A stretch of DNA of 64,000 nucleotides from Streptomyces griseoincarnatus. GTDB lineage: Bacteria; Actinomycetota; Actinomycetes; Streptomycetales; Streptomycetaceae. The notes below the pieces were generated by a model that searched no databases, was not told the origin of the DNA, and saw only the letters and a list, made by a program, of their open reading frames with translations. The position numbers and the translations under genes were made by a program. Shown one piece after another: positions 54,413 through 62,724 of the stretch (position 1 is the stretch's first letter; every line of letters starts with the position of its first letter). The stretch spans positions 310,001 to 374,000 of the forward strand of contig BMTH01000004.1 of the NCBI GenBank assembly GCA_014649575.1. The letters are read 5' to 3'.

Positions 54413-55939
54413 TCAGATGTCCCGCCGCTCCAGCGGCTTGGTCGCCGGCCCCTGCACGACCTTCCCGTCGGTGTCGAAACGGGACCCGTGGCACGGGCAC
54501 TCCCACGCGCGCTCGGCCGCGTTGAAGTCGACCAGGCACCCCATGTGGGTGCAGCGGGCGGACACCGCGTGCAGGGCGCCGTCGTCGTCCCGGTACACCG
54601 CCATCCGGCCGCTCTCCGTGCGCACCACCGCGCCCTCGCCCGGCGGCAGCGCCTCCACCGGGGGCGACGGGCGCAGCCGGTCCCCGACGAAGTGCCCCGC
54701 GACCTGGGCCTGGTGCTTGAGGAAGGCCGGCGCCTCCCGCACGGCCGAGGCCAGGCGCCGCGGGTCGTACAGACCGGCCCACGCGCACTCCCCGCCCGTG
54801 ATCCGCGCGGTGAGCAGCCGGCCCGCCATCATGCCGCCGCTCATGCCCCAGCCGCCGAAGCCGGTGGCCACGTAGGTGTGCTCGGCGCGCGGGTGCAGCG
54901 GCCCGACCAGCGGCACCGTGTCGGTGGGGTCGTTGTCCTGCGTGGCCCAGAAGTGCGTCAGCTCCACGCCGGGGAAGTGCCGGCGCGCCCACTGCGCCAG
55001 CCGGTCGAAGCGGGCGCGGGTGTCGCCGGTGCCCGGCGTGAAGTGCTCACCGGTGACCACCAGCAGCCGGCGGGAGGCGTCGTCGCCGTAGGGCGCGGTG
55101 CGCACCGAGCGGGAGCCGCCGTAGGGGGTGATGTACATGCCCTCCGGGTCCAGCTCCGCCGGCACCGGTCCCGCGACGACCAGCTCACGGCGCGGGGAGA
55201 GGCGGGTGAACAGCAGCGCGCGGTCGAACACCGGGTAGTGCGTGGCGACCACGACGTCCCGGGCCGTCACGAACGCCCCGGTCGACGTCGACAGCCGGCA
55301 CGGCTCGCCCTCCTCCAGGCCCAGCACGGTGGTGTCCTCGTACAGGCGGCCGCCGTGCGCCTCGATGTCGTCGGCGAGCGCCAGCAGGTACTTGCGCGGA
55401 TGGAACTGTGCCTGCTCCGGCACCTCCACCGCGCCCGCCACCGGGAACGGCAGCCCCGTCTCCGTCACGAACGACGCGGGCAGTCCCGCCTCCCGCGCGG
55501 CCCGCGCCTCCGCGCGCACCTCGTCCACCCGGTCCGCGTCCGTCACGTACGTGTACGAGCCGCGCCGCTCCCACTCGCACGCGACGCCCAGCTCCTCCAC
55601 CACCCCGGCGGTCCGCTCGATCGCCTCCGCCTGCGACCGGGCGTACAGCCGCGCGCCCTCGCTGCCGCGGGTACGGCGCAGCTTGTCGTAGACCAGCGAG
55701 TGCAGCGCGGTGACCTTGGCGGTGGTGTGCCCGGTGACGCCCGCCGCGAGCCGGTCCGCCTCCAGCACCACGACATCGCGCCCCGCCCGGGCCAGCTCCC
55801 ACGCCGTGCACAGACCGGCGATGCCGCCGCCGATCACGGCCACGTCGACGTCCAGGTTGTCGGCCAGTGCGGGGCGGCGCTCCCCGCCGGGCGCGGTGTT
55901 CAGCCAGTACGAGTCACCCGAGTGCTGCTTCTCCGTCAT
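54413..55939 (-). CDS. FAD-dependent oxidoreductase (DAO fold) fused to a Rieske [2Fe-2S] domain
   Basis: This 508-residue cytosolic flavoprotein begins with a DAO/GlpD-type fold (VDVAVIGGGIAGLCTAWELARAGRDVVVLEAD; GFGGWGMSGGMMAGRLL). Residues about 425-508 form a Rieske domain with CTHMGCLVDFN and CPCHGSRFDTDG as cluster ligands. Members of this fusion family occur widely in bacteria as gamma-glutamylputrescine-oxidase-like proteins of unknown substrate; electrons presumably pass FAD to the cluster. ATG at 55939 is chosen by the start of the FAD domain. It is divergent from the ArsR gene, 82 bases apart. Confidence 0.9.
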   Translation of the reverse strand: MTEKQHSGDSYWLNTAPGGERRPALADNLDVDVAVIGGGIAGLCTAWELARAGRDVVVLEADRLAAGVTGHTTAKVTALHSLVYDKLRRTRGSEGARLYARSQAEAIERTAGVVEELGVACEWERRGSYTYVTDADRVDEVRAEARAAREAGLPASFVTETGLPFPVAGAVEVPEQAQFHPRKYLLALADDIEAHGGRLYEDTTVLGLEEGEPCRLSTSTGAFVTARDVVVATHYPVFDRALLFTRLSPRRELVVAGPVPAELDPEGMYITPYGGSRSVRTAPYGDDASRRLLVVTGEHFTPGTGDTRARFDRLAQWARRHFPGVELTHFWATQDNDPTDTVPLVGPLHPRAEHTYVATGFGGWGMSGGMMAGRLLTARITGGECAWAGLYDPRRLASAVREAPAFLKHQAQVAGHFVGDRLRPSPPVEALPPGEGAVVRTESGRMAVYRDDDGALHAVSARCTHMGCLVDFNAAERAWECPCHGSRFDTDGKVVQGPATKPLERRDI

Positions 55940-55984
55940 GCGGGGGCGAGTACCCCGCCGCGGGGGCTTCACGGCGGCGTGCGG

Positions 55985-56030
55985 TTGCCGGAGTGCGGGC
56001 GCGGGCGTAACGTACAACCAAATGGTTGTA
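55985..56030 (+). promoter_or_regulatory. Promoter and operator overlapping the start of the ArsR gene
   Basis: TTGCCG (55985-55990), 17 bases, TAACGT (56008-56013) form a good promoter. Transcription would begin near 56020-56022, that is at the ATG, giving a leaderless mRNA. TACAACCA and TGGTTGTA (56013-56030, 2-base spacer) is a perfect inverted repeat that covers the end of the -10 and the start codon, a typical ArsR autoregulatory site of the CAACCA-N2-TGGTTG kind. Confidence 0.7.
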
Positions 56031-56390
56031 GATGGGTTGGACGAGGCCGACCGGGCCGTGGACCGGCTGTTCCACGCGCTGGCCGACGCGACGCGGCGCG
56101 ACATGCTGCGCCGCTGCGGCCGCGGTGAGCTGTCCGTGTCACGGCTGGCCGCCGCGTACCCGATGAGCTTCGCCGCGGTGCAGAAGCACGTCACGGTGCT
56201 GGAGCGGGCGGGGCTGGTCACCAAGGAGCGGCGCGGACGGGAGCAGCTCGTGCGCACCGACCCCGACGCGGTGGCCCGCGCGCGGCGGGCGCTCGACGCG
56301 CTGGAGTCGGCCTGGCGGGCCCGGGTGGACCGGATGACCGGCCTGCTTTCCGAGGAGGAAGGCGGGCAGGAGGCCCCGGACACCGGCTGA
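56022..56390 (+). CDS. ArsR-family regulator (SRPBCC-associated)
   Basis: This 122-residue winged-helix protein shows DRLFHALADATRRDMLRRCGRGELSVSRLAAAYPMSFAAVQKHVTVLERAGLVTKERRGREQ, the HTH and wing of the ArsR/SmtB family without metal-binding Cys clusters. Members paired with an AHSA1 protein respond to unknown small molecules. ATG at 56022 lacks a ribosome-binding site and fits a leaderless transcript. The SRPBCC gene follows after 37 bases. Confidence 0.92.
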   Translation: MVVDGLDEADRAVDRLFHALADATRRDMLRRCGRGELSVSRLAAAYPMSFAAVQKHVTVLERAGLVTKERRGREQLVRTDPDAVARARRALDALESAWRARVDRMTGLLSEEEGGQEAPDTG

Positions 56391-56427
56391 GGCCCGCGTA
56401 CGGAAGCGACAGGAAAGGACCGGACGG

Positions 56428-56913
56428 ATGACTGTCACCCGTGTCGACAAGGACGTCGACGCCCTCACGCTCACCCTCGTCGCGGACTTCACCGCACCGG
56501 TGGAGCGGGTCTGGCAGCTGTGGGCCGACCCGCGGCTGCTGGAGCGCTGGTGGGGGCCGCCCGGATACCCGGCGACCGTCGAGGAGCACGATCTCACCCC
56601 CGGCGGCGGCGTGAAGTACCACATGACCGGGCCGGACGGCGAGAAGTACGGCGGCTGGTGGCGGATCGCGTCGGTCGCGCCGCCGACGTCCCTGGAGTTC
56701 AGCGACGGGTTCGCCGACCAGGACGGGAAGCCGGATCCGGAGATGCCGGTCACCACGGTCCGGATGACGCTCACCGGGCGCGAGGACGGCACGCGGATGG
56801 AACTGCGGTCCGTGTTCGACACCCGGGAGCAGATGGAGCGGCTGGCCGAGATGGGCATGGTCGAGGGCATGAGCCAGGCCGCCGGCCAGATGGACGCGCT
56901 GCTGGAGGGCTGA
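56428..56913 (+). CDS. SRPBCC (AHSA1/START-like) protein
   Basis: This 161-residue helix-grip protein is of the AHSA1 type, with FTAPVERVWQLWADPRLLERWWGPPGYPATVEEHDLTPGG, YGGWWRIASVAPPTSLEF and the C-terminal helix MERLAEMGMVEGMSQAAGQMDALLEG. These proteins bind hydrophobic ligands, and this one is encoded downstream of an ArsR gene as is usual for the pair. AGGAAAGGA lies before ATG 56428. Followed by a strong bidirectional terminator. Confidence 0.92.
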   Translation: MTVTRVDKDVDALTLTLVADFTAPVERVWQLWADPRLLERWWGPPGYPATVEEHDLTPGGGVKYHMTGPDGEKYGGWWRIASVAPPTSLEFSDGFADQDGKPDPEMPVTTVRMTLTGREDGTRMELRSVFDTREQMERLAEMGMVEGMSQAAGQMDALLEG

Positions 56914-56920
56914 GGCGGCC

Positions 56921-56965
56921 GAGGCGGTGAGGGCGGGCGCGTGCCGCGCCCGCCCTCACCGCCTC
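56921..56965. terminator. 20-bp perfect stem-loop between convergent genes
   Basis: The arms at 56921-56940 and 56946-56965 pair perfectly with a 5-base loop GTGCC. It sits between the SRPBCC gene and the DUF839 gene and should stop both transcripts. Confidence 0.85.
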
Positions 56966-56970
56966 CGCGG

Positions 56971-58368
56971 CTATCGGCGCCAGGGGCCGGTCACGGCGAA
57001 CGTCGTGCCCGGGTCGTAGACGTTGACGTACATCGTGCGGCCGTCCGGGGAGAACGTGACGCCGGCGAACTCGCCCCACTCCGGCTCCTCGGCCGTCCCC
57101 GTGTTCTGGCGGTTGCGGGCCATCGGGTAGACCTCGCCGCGCCGGGTGACGCCGTAGACGTGCTGGGCGCCGCCGCCGTCCTCGCACACCATGAGACCGC
57201 CGCTGGGCGCGAGGCAGATGTTGTCCGGGGACTCGCCGGGCAGCTGGATGTCGGTGTCCGGGCCGAAGACGATCACCAGGGTGAGGCGGCGGCGGTCCGG
57301 GTCGTAGCGCCAGATCTGGCCGTAGTGGTCGGCGGCCGAACCCTGCGAGGCGTGGGCGAAGGACGACACGAAGTAGACGGAACGGCCGCCCCAGTAGCAC
57401 CCCTCCAGCTTCTGCGCGTGGGTGATGCCCTTCGGACCGAAGTCCTGGAAGCGGATGGGGGTCTCGACGGCCAGCGGGTCGGGGACGTCGACCCACTCGA
57501 CGTCGTCGAAACGGGCGCCGATCTCCTGGATGGACGACAGCTCCGGCACGCCGGGCACCCGCATCGCCTGGAGCTTGCCGCCCGCGCGCAGCGAGCCGGT
57601 GCCGCCCAGCGGCTTCCTCGGCAGGAAGCGGTAGAACAGGCCGAAGGGGCGCTCGAAGGCGTCCTCCGTCTCGTAGACCACGCCGCGCCGCGGGTCCACC
57701 GCGATCGCCTCGTGCTGGAAGCGGCCCATCGCGGTCAGCGGCACGGCGCCCGTGCGCCGGGGGTCGGCGCCGTCGACCTCGAAGATGAAGCCGTGGTCCT
57801 TGGTGTAGCCGTTGGTGCCGGCCTTGTCCTCGGTCTCCTCGCAGGTCAGCCAGGTGTGCCACGGGGTGGGCCCGCCCGCGCAGTTGACGGCCGTACCGGC
57901 GATCGCGACCCGCTCGTCGACCACGCGGCCGCTCCGGTCGAGGGTCAGCGCGGTACACCCGCCCTTGCCCTCCGGGTCGTACGTCAGGCCGTCGATCACC
58001 GGGACCGGGACTCTGCCGGTGTTGCGGTTCTCGTGGTTGCGGACCAGGTGGGTACGGCCCTGCCGGCCGGCGAAGGCGGCCATGCCGTCGTGGTTGGAGG
58101 GGACGGGACCCTCGCCGGAGCGGAGCCGGTCGCCCTCCTTGGAGAGCACCTTGTAGCGGAAGCCCCTGGGCAGGTCGAGCAGTCCGTCGGGGTCGGGGAC
58201 GAGGTCGCCGTAGCCGTAGTGGCCGAGGTTCTGCGCGGCGGCGCTGTCGGTGAACAGTTCGGAGAGGGCGCCGGTGAAGGCGATGCCGGCGCCGACGGCA
58301 CCGGAACGGGCGAGCATCTGGCGTCGGGTGGTCGCCGCGGAGCTGTGGGGAGACCCGTTTTCCGACAT
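56971..58368 (-). CDS. Tat-exported DUF839/PhoX-like protein
   Basis: This 465-residue secreted propeller protein has a Tat signal TTRRQMLARSGAVGAG and a cleavage region near TDSAAAQ. Motifs include LPRGFRYKVLSKEGDRL, VPSNHDGMAAF, VRNHENRN, NCAGGPTPWHTWLTCEET, GRFQHEAIAVDPRRGVVYETED and ESPDNICLAP, all typical of DUF839/PhoX phosphatases (calcium-iron site Cys/Glu). ATG at 58368 follows AGGAAGG at 4-5 bases. Likely releases phosphate from organic phosphate or phosphonate-like esters outside the cell; no Pho-box was recognised in front of it. Confidence 0.88.
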   Translation of the reverse strand: MSENGSPHSSAATTRRQMLARSGAVGAGIAFTGALSELFTDSAAAQNLGHYGYGDLVPDPDGLLDLPRGFRYKVLSKEGDRLRSGEGPVPSNHDGMAAFAGRQGRTHLVRNHENRNTGRVPVPVIDGLTYDPEGKGGCTALTLDRSGRVVDERVAIAGTAVNCAGGPTPWHTWLTCEETEDKAGTNGYTKDHGFIFEVDGADPRRTGAVPLTAMGRFQHEAIAVDPRRGVVYETEDAFERPFGLFYRFLPRKPLGGTGSLRAGGKLQAMRVPGVPELSSIQEIGARFDDVEWVDVPDPLAVETPIRFQDFGPKGITHAQKLEGCYWGGRSVYFVSSFAHASQGSAADHYGQIWRYDPDRRRLTLVIVFGPDTDIQLPGESPDNICLAPSGGLMVCEDGGGAQHVYGVTRRGEVYPMARNRQNTGTAEEPEWGEFAGVTFSPDGRTMYVNVYDPGTTFAVTGPWRR

Positions 58369-58563
58369 GGGGAAACCTTCCTGCTGGCGGACAGGAACTG
58401 TGACCCCGCCGTGTCTATCACCTGCCGCCGATCCCGTGAACCACGCGAGCCGCACGTGTCCCGGGACCCGGGCCCGCCCCCGTGGACCCAAGGGGTGCTT
58501 CCGGCCCCGGTGGCACCACGCGCGCCGGGTCGGGGCCGGGCAGGGCCCCGCCCCGAGGGCGGC

Positions 58564-60030
58564 TCACCGCGTCGTCAGCCGCACCGGCGGTGTGTCCGTC
58601 CCGCTGTGGCGTTCCGCCCAGTGGCTCAGTGCCGTGCTGCAGGCGTGGTCCAGGTGGTGGAGCGCGGTGAGGTCGAGTTCGACCGGGCGGTCCTGGGGGA
58701 GGGACTCCAGGGTGTCCAGGATCTTCGGCAGGCGCAGGAACGTCGCGTTGCCGGAGAGGTGGACCTGGACGGGCCCCGCGCCCTTGTCCGTGACCTCCAG
58801 CTTGACCTTCGAGGACTCCCAGGCCGTCTTCACCACCGACAGGGCCAGCCCGATCAGCACGCCCTCGAACATGTTCACCGCGACGATCGACACGGCCGTG
58901 ACGACCAGGACCAGCGCCTCGCCCCGCTGGCCGCGCCACAGCGTGACCAGCCCCCGGAACGGGATGAGCTTCCAGCCGGCGTGGATCAGGATGCCCGCCA
59001 GCGCGGGCAGCGGGATCAGCGCGAGCACGGACGGCAGCAGCGCGGCGAACAGCAGCAGCCACACCCCGTGCAGCACCCGGGACGCCTTGGTCCTCGCGCC
59101 CGCCTGCACGTTGGCCGAGCTGCGCACGATGACCGCCGTCATGGGCAGCGCGCCGAGCAGCCCGCAGACCGTGTTGCCCGCGCCCTGCGCCATCAGCTCC
59201 CGGTTGTAGCGGGTGCGCGGACCGGTGTGCAGCCGGTCCACCGCCGCCGCGCTGAACAGGCTCTCCGCGGAGGCGATGAGGGCGAACGCGACGATCGTGC
59301 CGAGCACGCCCACGTCCGTGAGGACGCCCAAGGTGTCCGTGCCGGGCGGTTGGACCGAGTCGAACAGCCCCCGTACCTCCACCGTGGCGACCGGCACGGC
59401 GAACGCCGCCGTGACCGCCGTCGCGAGCAGCACCGCGGCGAGCGCGCCCGGCACGGCCCCGGCCGGTCCCGGCAGCCGCCGCCACAGCACCATCACCAGC
59501 ACCGTGCCGGCGGCGACCGCCAGCGAGGCGAGCGTCTCCCGGCCGGCGAGCGCGTCCGCGGCGGCCCCGGGCAGCCCGAGGAGCTTGTCGACGCCCCCGG
59601 CGGGCGCCTCCAGGCCGGCGGCGGCGTAGAGCTGTCCGGCGATGAGGACCAGGCCGATGCCGGCCAGCATCCCCTCGATCACCGACAACGACATCGCCCG
59701 GAACCAGCGGCCGAGCCGCAGCGCCCCCATGGCGAGCTGGAGCAGCCCGGCGGCGAGCACGATCACGCCGAGCGCGGGGAGCCCGTAGGAGTCCACGGCC
59801 TGGTAGACCAGCACGGTGAGTCCGGCCGCGGGGCCGGACACCTGGAGGCTGCTGCCCGGCAGCAGACCGGTGACCAGGCCGCCCACGATGCCGGTGATGA
59901 GGCCGAGTTCGGCGGGGGCACCGGAGGCGACGGCGACGCCGAGGCAGAGCGGGACGGCGACCAGGAACACGACGAGGGAGGCGGCGGCGTCCTGCCGCAG
60001 ATGGGGGAAGCGGTGCACGCGGGCCCTCAC
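58564..60030 (-). CDS. SulP-family anion transporter with STAS domain
   Basis: This 488-residue transporter has 10-12 hydrophobic segments: FLVAVPLCLGVAVASGAPAELGLITGIVGGL, LQVSGPAAGLTVLVYQ and SAESLFSAAAVDRLHTGPRTRYNRELMAQGAGN. The C-terminal STAS-like domain is at about 410-475 (VQVHLSGNATFLRLPKILDTLESL; LDLTALHHLDHACSTAL). The substrate could be sulfate or bicarbonate; SulP sequence alone does not decide. GTG at 60030 overlaps the TGA of the short upstream ORF 60027-60164 (GTGA), and the SulP start itself has no ribosome-binding site, so its translation probably depends on that ORF. GTG at 60018 is an alternative. Confidence 0.9.
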   Translation of the reverse strand: MRARVHRFPHLRQDAAASLVVFLVAVPLCLGVAVASGAPAELGLITGIVGGLVTGLLPGSSLQVSGPAAGLTVLVYQAVDSYGLPALGVIVLAAGLLQLAMGALRLGRWFRAMSLSVIEGMLAGIGLVLIAGQLYAAAGLEAPAGGVDKLLGLPGAAADALAGRETLASLAVAAGTVLVMVLWRRLPGPAGAVPGALAAVLLATAVTAAFAVPVATVEVRGLFDSVQPPGTDTLGVLTDVGVLGTIVAFALIASAESLFSAAAVDRLHTGPRTRYNRELMAQGAGNTVCGLLGALPMTAVIVRSSANVQAGARTKASRVLHGVWLLLFAALLPSVLALIPLPALAGILIHAGWKLIPFRGLVTLWRGQRGEALVLVVTAVSIVAVNMFEGVLIGLALSVVKTAWESSKVKLEVTDKGAGPVQVHLSGNATFLRLPKILDTLESLPQDRPVELDLTALHHLDHACSTALSHWAERHSGTDTPPVRLTTR

Positions 60031-60164
60031 CGGGTCCGGCACGCGCGGCGGGCGCGGCACTGGGCGTCGGCGGGGGGCGGTACGGCGCCGGGGGTGCGGG
60101 GCCCGGGGGGTGTTCCGGCGCGGCGGCCGGACGAGCGGGGGTGGTCGACGGAAGGGCGGTGCAT
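60027..60164 (-). CDS. 45-residue upstream ORF coupled to the SulP gene
   Basis: It starts ATGCACCGC at 60164, 4 bases after AGGAGGA, one of the strongest ribosome-binding sites in the window. The peptide is Arg/Pro-rich (MHRPSVDHPRSSGRRAGTPP) and ends QCRARRACRTR. Its TGA overlaps the SulP GTG by three bases. It is a different reading frame from SulP. Two Cys codons near its end recall Cys-responsive leader ORFs upstream of sulfur genes in actinobacteria, but there is no poly-Cys run. Alternatively an assembly frameshift could make it the true SulP N-terminus. Confidence 0.5.
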   Translation of the reverse strand: MHRPSVDHPRSSGRRAGTPPGPRTPGAVPPPADAQCRARRACRTR

Positions 60165-60562
60165 CTGTTCCTCCTGGCGCGTGTGGGGACGCGTCGGACG
60201 GGCACGACGAGGACCGGCCCCGCTGATCACTGGCCCGCGTTGTGACGGACCGTATACGTGAGAGGTGCGGGACGGGGTGGCCGAGGTAAAGCGACGGCAA
60301 GGCCCGGGGTGCGGCCGTCGGTCGCCCGACCTCGCAACGCGCGTACCTGACAAGGTGGTTCGCACCCGGTGTCGCAGGTCCGCGCAAGGTCAACGGTTGG
60401 TCAAGAACACGGTAACCCTGCGTCGCCGTTCGCACCGTCCCATCGGAGGGCCACGCCGCACTCAGCCCGAAAAGAACACGTGGGATGGCGGGATCACTTC
60501 CGTGGGCGCCGATGGTCTGTTCGAGTGTCGAACGTTTATGCGGTCGGGTGGTGCCGTCCGGG
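60165..60562. other. 398-bp intergenic region upstream of SulP, downstream of zapE
   Basis: Both flanking genes are on the minus strand, so this holds the SulP promoter and the end of the zapE transcript. TATACG lies at about 60255 on the plus strand, but no matching -35 was found on either strand. Coding potential on the plus strand from 60265 is poor. Confidence 0.4.
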
Positions 60563-61663
60563 TCAGACGGTGTCGGCGAGCCTCTTGGCGTCCCTGGCCA
60601 GAGCGGTGAGACGGGAGATCGCGCGGAAGTACTTCTTGCGGTAGCCGCCCTTCAGCATCTCCTCGCTGAACAGCTGGTCGAACGGCTGTCCCGACGCGAG
60701 CACCGGCACCTCGCGGTCGTAGAGCCGGTCCGCGAGGACCACGAGCCGCAGCGCGGTCGACTGGTCCGGCACCGGCCGCACCCCGGTGAGGCACACCGCG
60801 CCGATGCCGTCGGTGAGAGCGCCGTAGCGGCTCGGGTGGACCCGGGCGAGGTGGTCGAGCAGGTCGGGGAAGGCGTCCAGCGACGCGCCCTCGGTGGTGT
60901 GGGCCACCCGGGTCACCTCGTCGTCGGAGTACGGCGGCGGCGCCTCGGGCAGGCCCCGGTGCCGGTAGTCCTCGCCGTCGATCCGCAGGGCGCGGAAGTG
61001 CGCCGACAGGCCCTGGATCTCGCGCAGGAAGTCGGCCGCCGCGAACCGGCCCTCGCCGAGCTTGCCCGGCAGCGTGTTGGAGGTGGCGGCGAGCGCGACG
61101 CCCGCCTCGACCAGCTTGCCGAGCAGGGTGGACACCAGCACGGTGTCGCCCGGGTCGTCCAGCTCGAACTCGTCGATGCACAGCAGCCGGTGCCCGGAGA
61201 GCGTCCGCACGGTCTGCTGGAAGCCGAGCGCGCCCACCAGGTTGGTCAGCTCCACGAACGTGCCGAAGGCCTTGAGCGCCGGCTCGGCCGGGGTGGCGTG
61301 CCACAGGGAGGCCAGCAGGTGCGTCTTGCCGACGCCGTAGCCGCCGTCCAGGTAGACGCCGCGCGGCCCGGACGGGGCCTTCTCCCGCGCCTTGCCGAAG
61401 CCGAACAGCCGACGCCGGCCCGGACCTCCGCCCGGCTTCCCGTCGAGACCCGCGGCGAAGCCCTCGAGGACGCGCACGGCCTCGGTCTGGCTCGGCTGGT
61501 CCGGGTCGGGGATGTACGTCTCGAAGCGGACGGCGTCGAACCGCGGCGGCGGCACCATCTCGGCGACGAGCCGGTCCGCGGGGACGTGCGGCTCGCGGGC
61601 GCACAGCGAGAGCGGGGTCACGTCGGTCATGGGACCGGGACGGGAGGCTGCGGAGGACGACAC
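60563..61663 (-). CDS. zapE: ZapE-like (AFG1-family) cell-division ATPase
   Basis: This 366-residue P-loop ATPase has Walker A VYLDGGYGVGKTHLLASLW, Walker B LLCIDEFELDDPGDT, sensor ATSNTLP, and the family end SEEMLKGGYRKKYFRAISRL. In E. coli ZapE contacts FtsZ; in mitochondria the homologue handles respiratory proteins, so actual role in Streptomyces is open. GTG at 61663 (MSSSAASRPGPMTDV) is chosen with GGGGGA just upstream; ATG at 61630 is in frame. It is divergent from the RibD-like gene, 37 bases apart, so their promoters must overlap. Confidence 0.9.
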   Translation of the reverse strand: MSSSAASRPGPMTDVTPLSLCAREPHVPADRLVAEMVPPPRFDAVRFETYIPDPDQPSQTEAVRVLEGFAAGLDGKPGGGPGRRRLFGFGKAREKAPSGPRGVYLDGGYGVGKTHLLASLWHATPAEPALKAFGTFVELTNLVGALGFQQTVRTLSGHRLLCIDEFELDDPGDTVLVSTLLGKLVEAGVALAATSNTLPGKLGEGRFAAADFLREIQGLSAHFRALRIDGEDYRHRGLPEAPPPYSDDEVTRVAHTTEGASLDAFPDLLDHLARVHPSRYGALTDGIGAVCLTGVRPVPDQSTALRLVVLADRLYDREVPVLASGQPFDQLFSEEMLKGGYRKKYFRAISRLTALARDAKRLADTV

Positions 61664-61700
61664 GGTCCCCCATCGTACGGGGCGTGGAAGACTGCCTGAC

Positions 61701-62495
61701 ATGCGACGCCTGTTCCCCGTGACCGACGTGACAGACGAGACGGCAGCCGCCGAGGGGGCGGCCGGCCGGGAGTGGAGCCTGGCCGAGCTGGCCGCCGCCT
61801 ACGCCTACCCGGAGCCCGGTCCCGAGGGCCCCGCGTCCTGGCTGCGCGGCAACATGGTCTCCACCCTCGACGGCGCCGCCCAGCACGAGGGCCGCTCGCA
61901 GCCCATCTCCTGCCCGGCCGACATGCGGGTCTTCGGCGTGCTGCGGGCCCTCGCGGACGCGGTCGTGGTCGGTGCGGAAACGGTACGGCAGGAGGGCTAC
62001 CGCCCGGCCCGCGCCCGCGCCGGGTTCGCCGCGGCCCGCGAGGCCGCGGGCCAGGGCCCGGCGCCCGCGATCGCGGTGGTCTCGGCGAGCCTCGACCTCG
62101 ACTTCTCGCTGCCCCTGTTCAGCTCCCCGCTGGTGCCCACGCTGGTCCTCACCGGCGCCGGCGCCGAACCGGAGCGCGTGGCCGCCGCCGAGAAGGCGGG
62201 CGCCCGCGTGGTCGTCGCCGGGGAGGGCGCCGGGGTCGACCCCGCCCGGGCCGTGCACGCCCTCGCCGAACTCGGGCACACCCGCCTGCTGACCGAGGGC
62301 GGGCCCCGGCTGCTGGGTCAGCTGATCGCCGCCGACGTGCTGGACGAGCTCTGCCTCACCGTCTCGCCGATGCTCACCGCGGGTGAAGCCCAACGCATCG
62401 CTGGTGGGCCCTCAGTGACACTTCCGCGGCGGTTCACGCTGTCGTCGATGCTGGAGGAGGACGGATTCCTGTTCACGCGCTACCGGCGGGCCTGA
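61701..62495 (+). CDS. RibD C-terminal (dihydrofolate-reductase-like) pyrimidine reductase family protein
   Basis: This 264-residue NADPH-dependent reductase-like protein shows WLRGNMVSTLDGAAQ, ADAVVVGAETVRQEGYRP and HTRLLTEGGPRLLGQLIAADVLDELCLTVSPML, all typical of the RibD_C fold. It lacks the N-terminal deaminase domain of RibD, and no riboflavin genes are nearby. It could act in riboflavin or a related pterin or folate-like step. ATG at 61701 has no strong ribosome-binding site, so the very short upstream space suggests a near-leaderless transcript. Confidence 0.87.
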   Translation: MRRLFPVTDVTDETAAAEGAAGREWSLAELAAAYAYPEPGPEGPASWLRGNMVSTLDGAAQHEGRSQPISCPADMRVFGVLRALADAVVVGAETVRQEGYRPARARAGFAAAREAAGQGPAPAIAVVSASLDLDFSLPLFSSPLVPTLVLTGAGAEPERVAAAEKAGARVVVAGEGAGVDPARAVHALAELGHTRLLTEGGPRLLGQLIAADVLDELCLTVSPMLTAGEAQRIAGGPSVTLPRRFTLSSMLEEDGFLFTRYRRA

Positions 62496-62724
62496 CCGGC
62501 CCGGCCGGGTGTGGAACCCCCGGAGGGAGGACAACCGGTACGACGACCGAAGCCGCCGCCGGTCCGGCGATCGGCGGAACCGTCCGCCCGTCCCGCACGG
62601 TGACGGGCGAGACTGAATTGGCCGTACACGCGCCCGCACGGGGAAGGATGATCTCCGCGGGGGCCTGGCTCGGCCCACGGAGCAGCGAGGGCCCGCGGGC
62701 CCTCCGAGGAGTAAGGGGCGCCTG

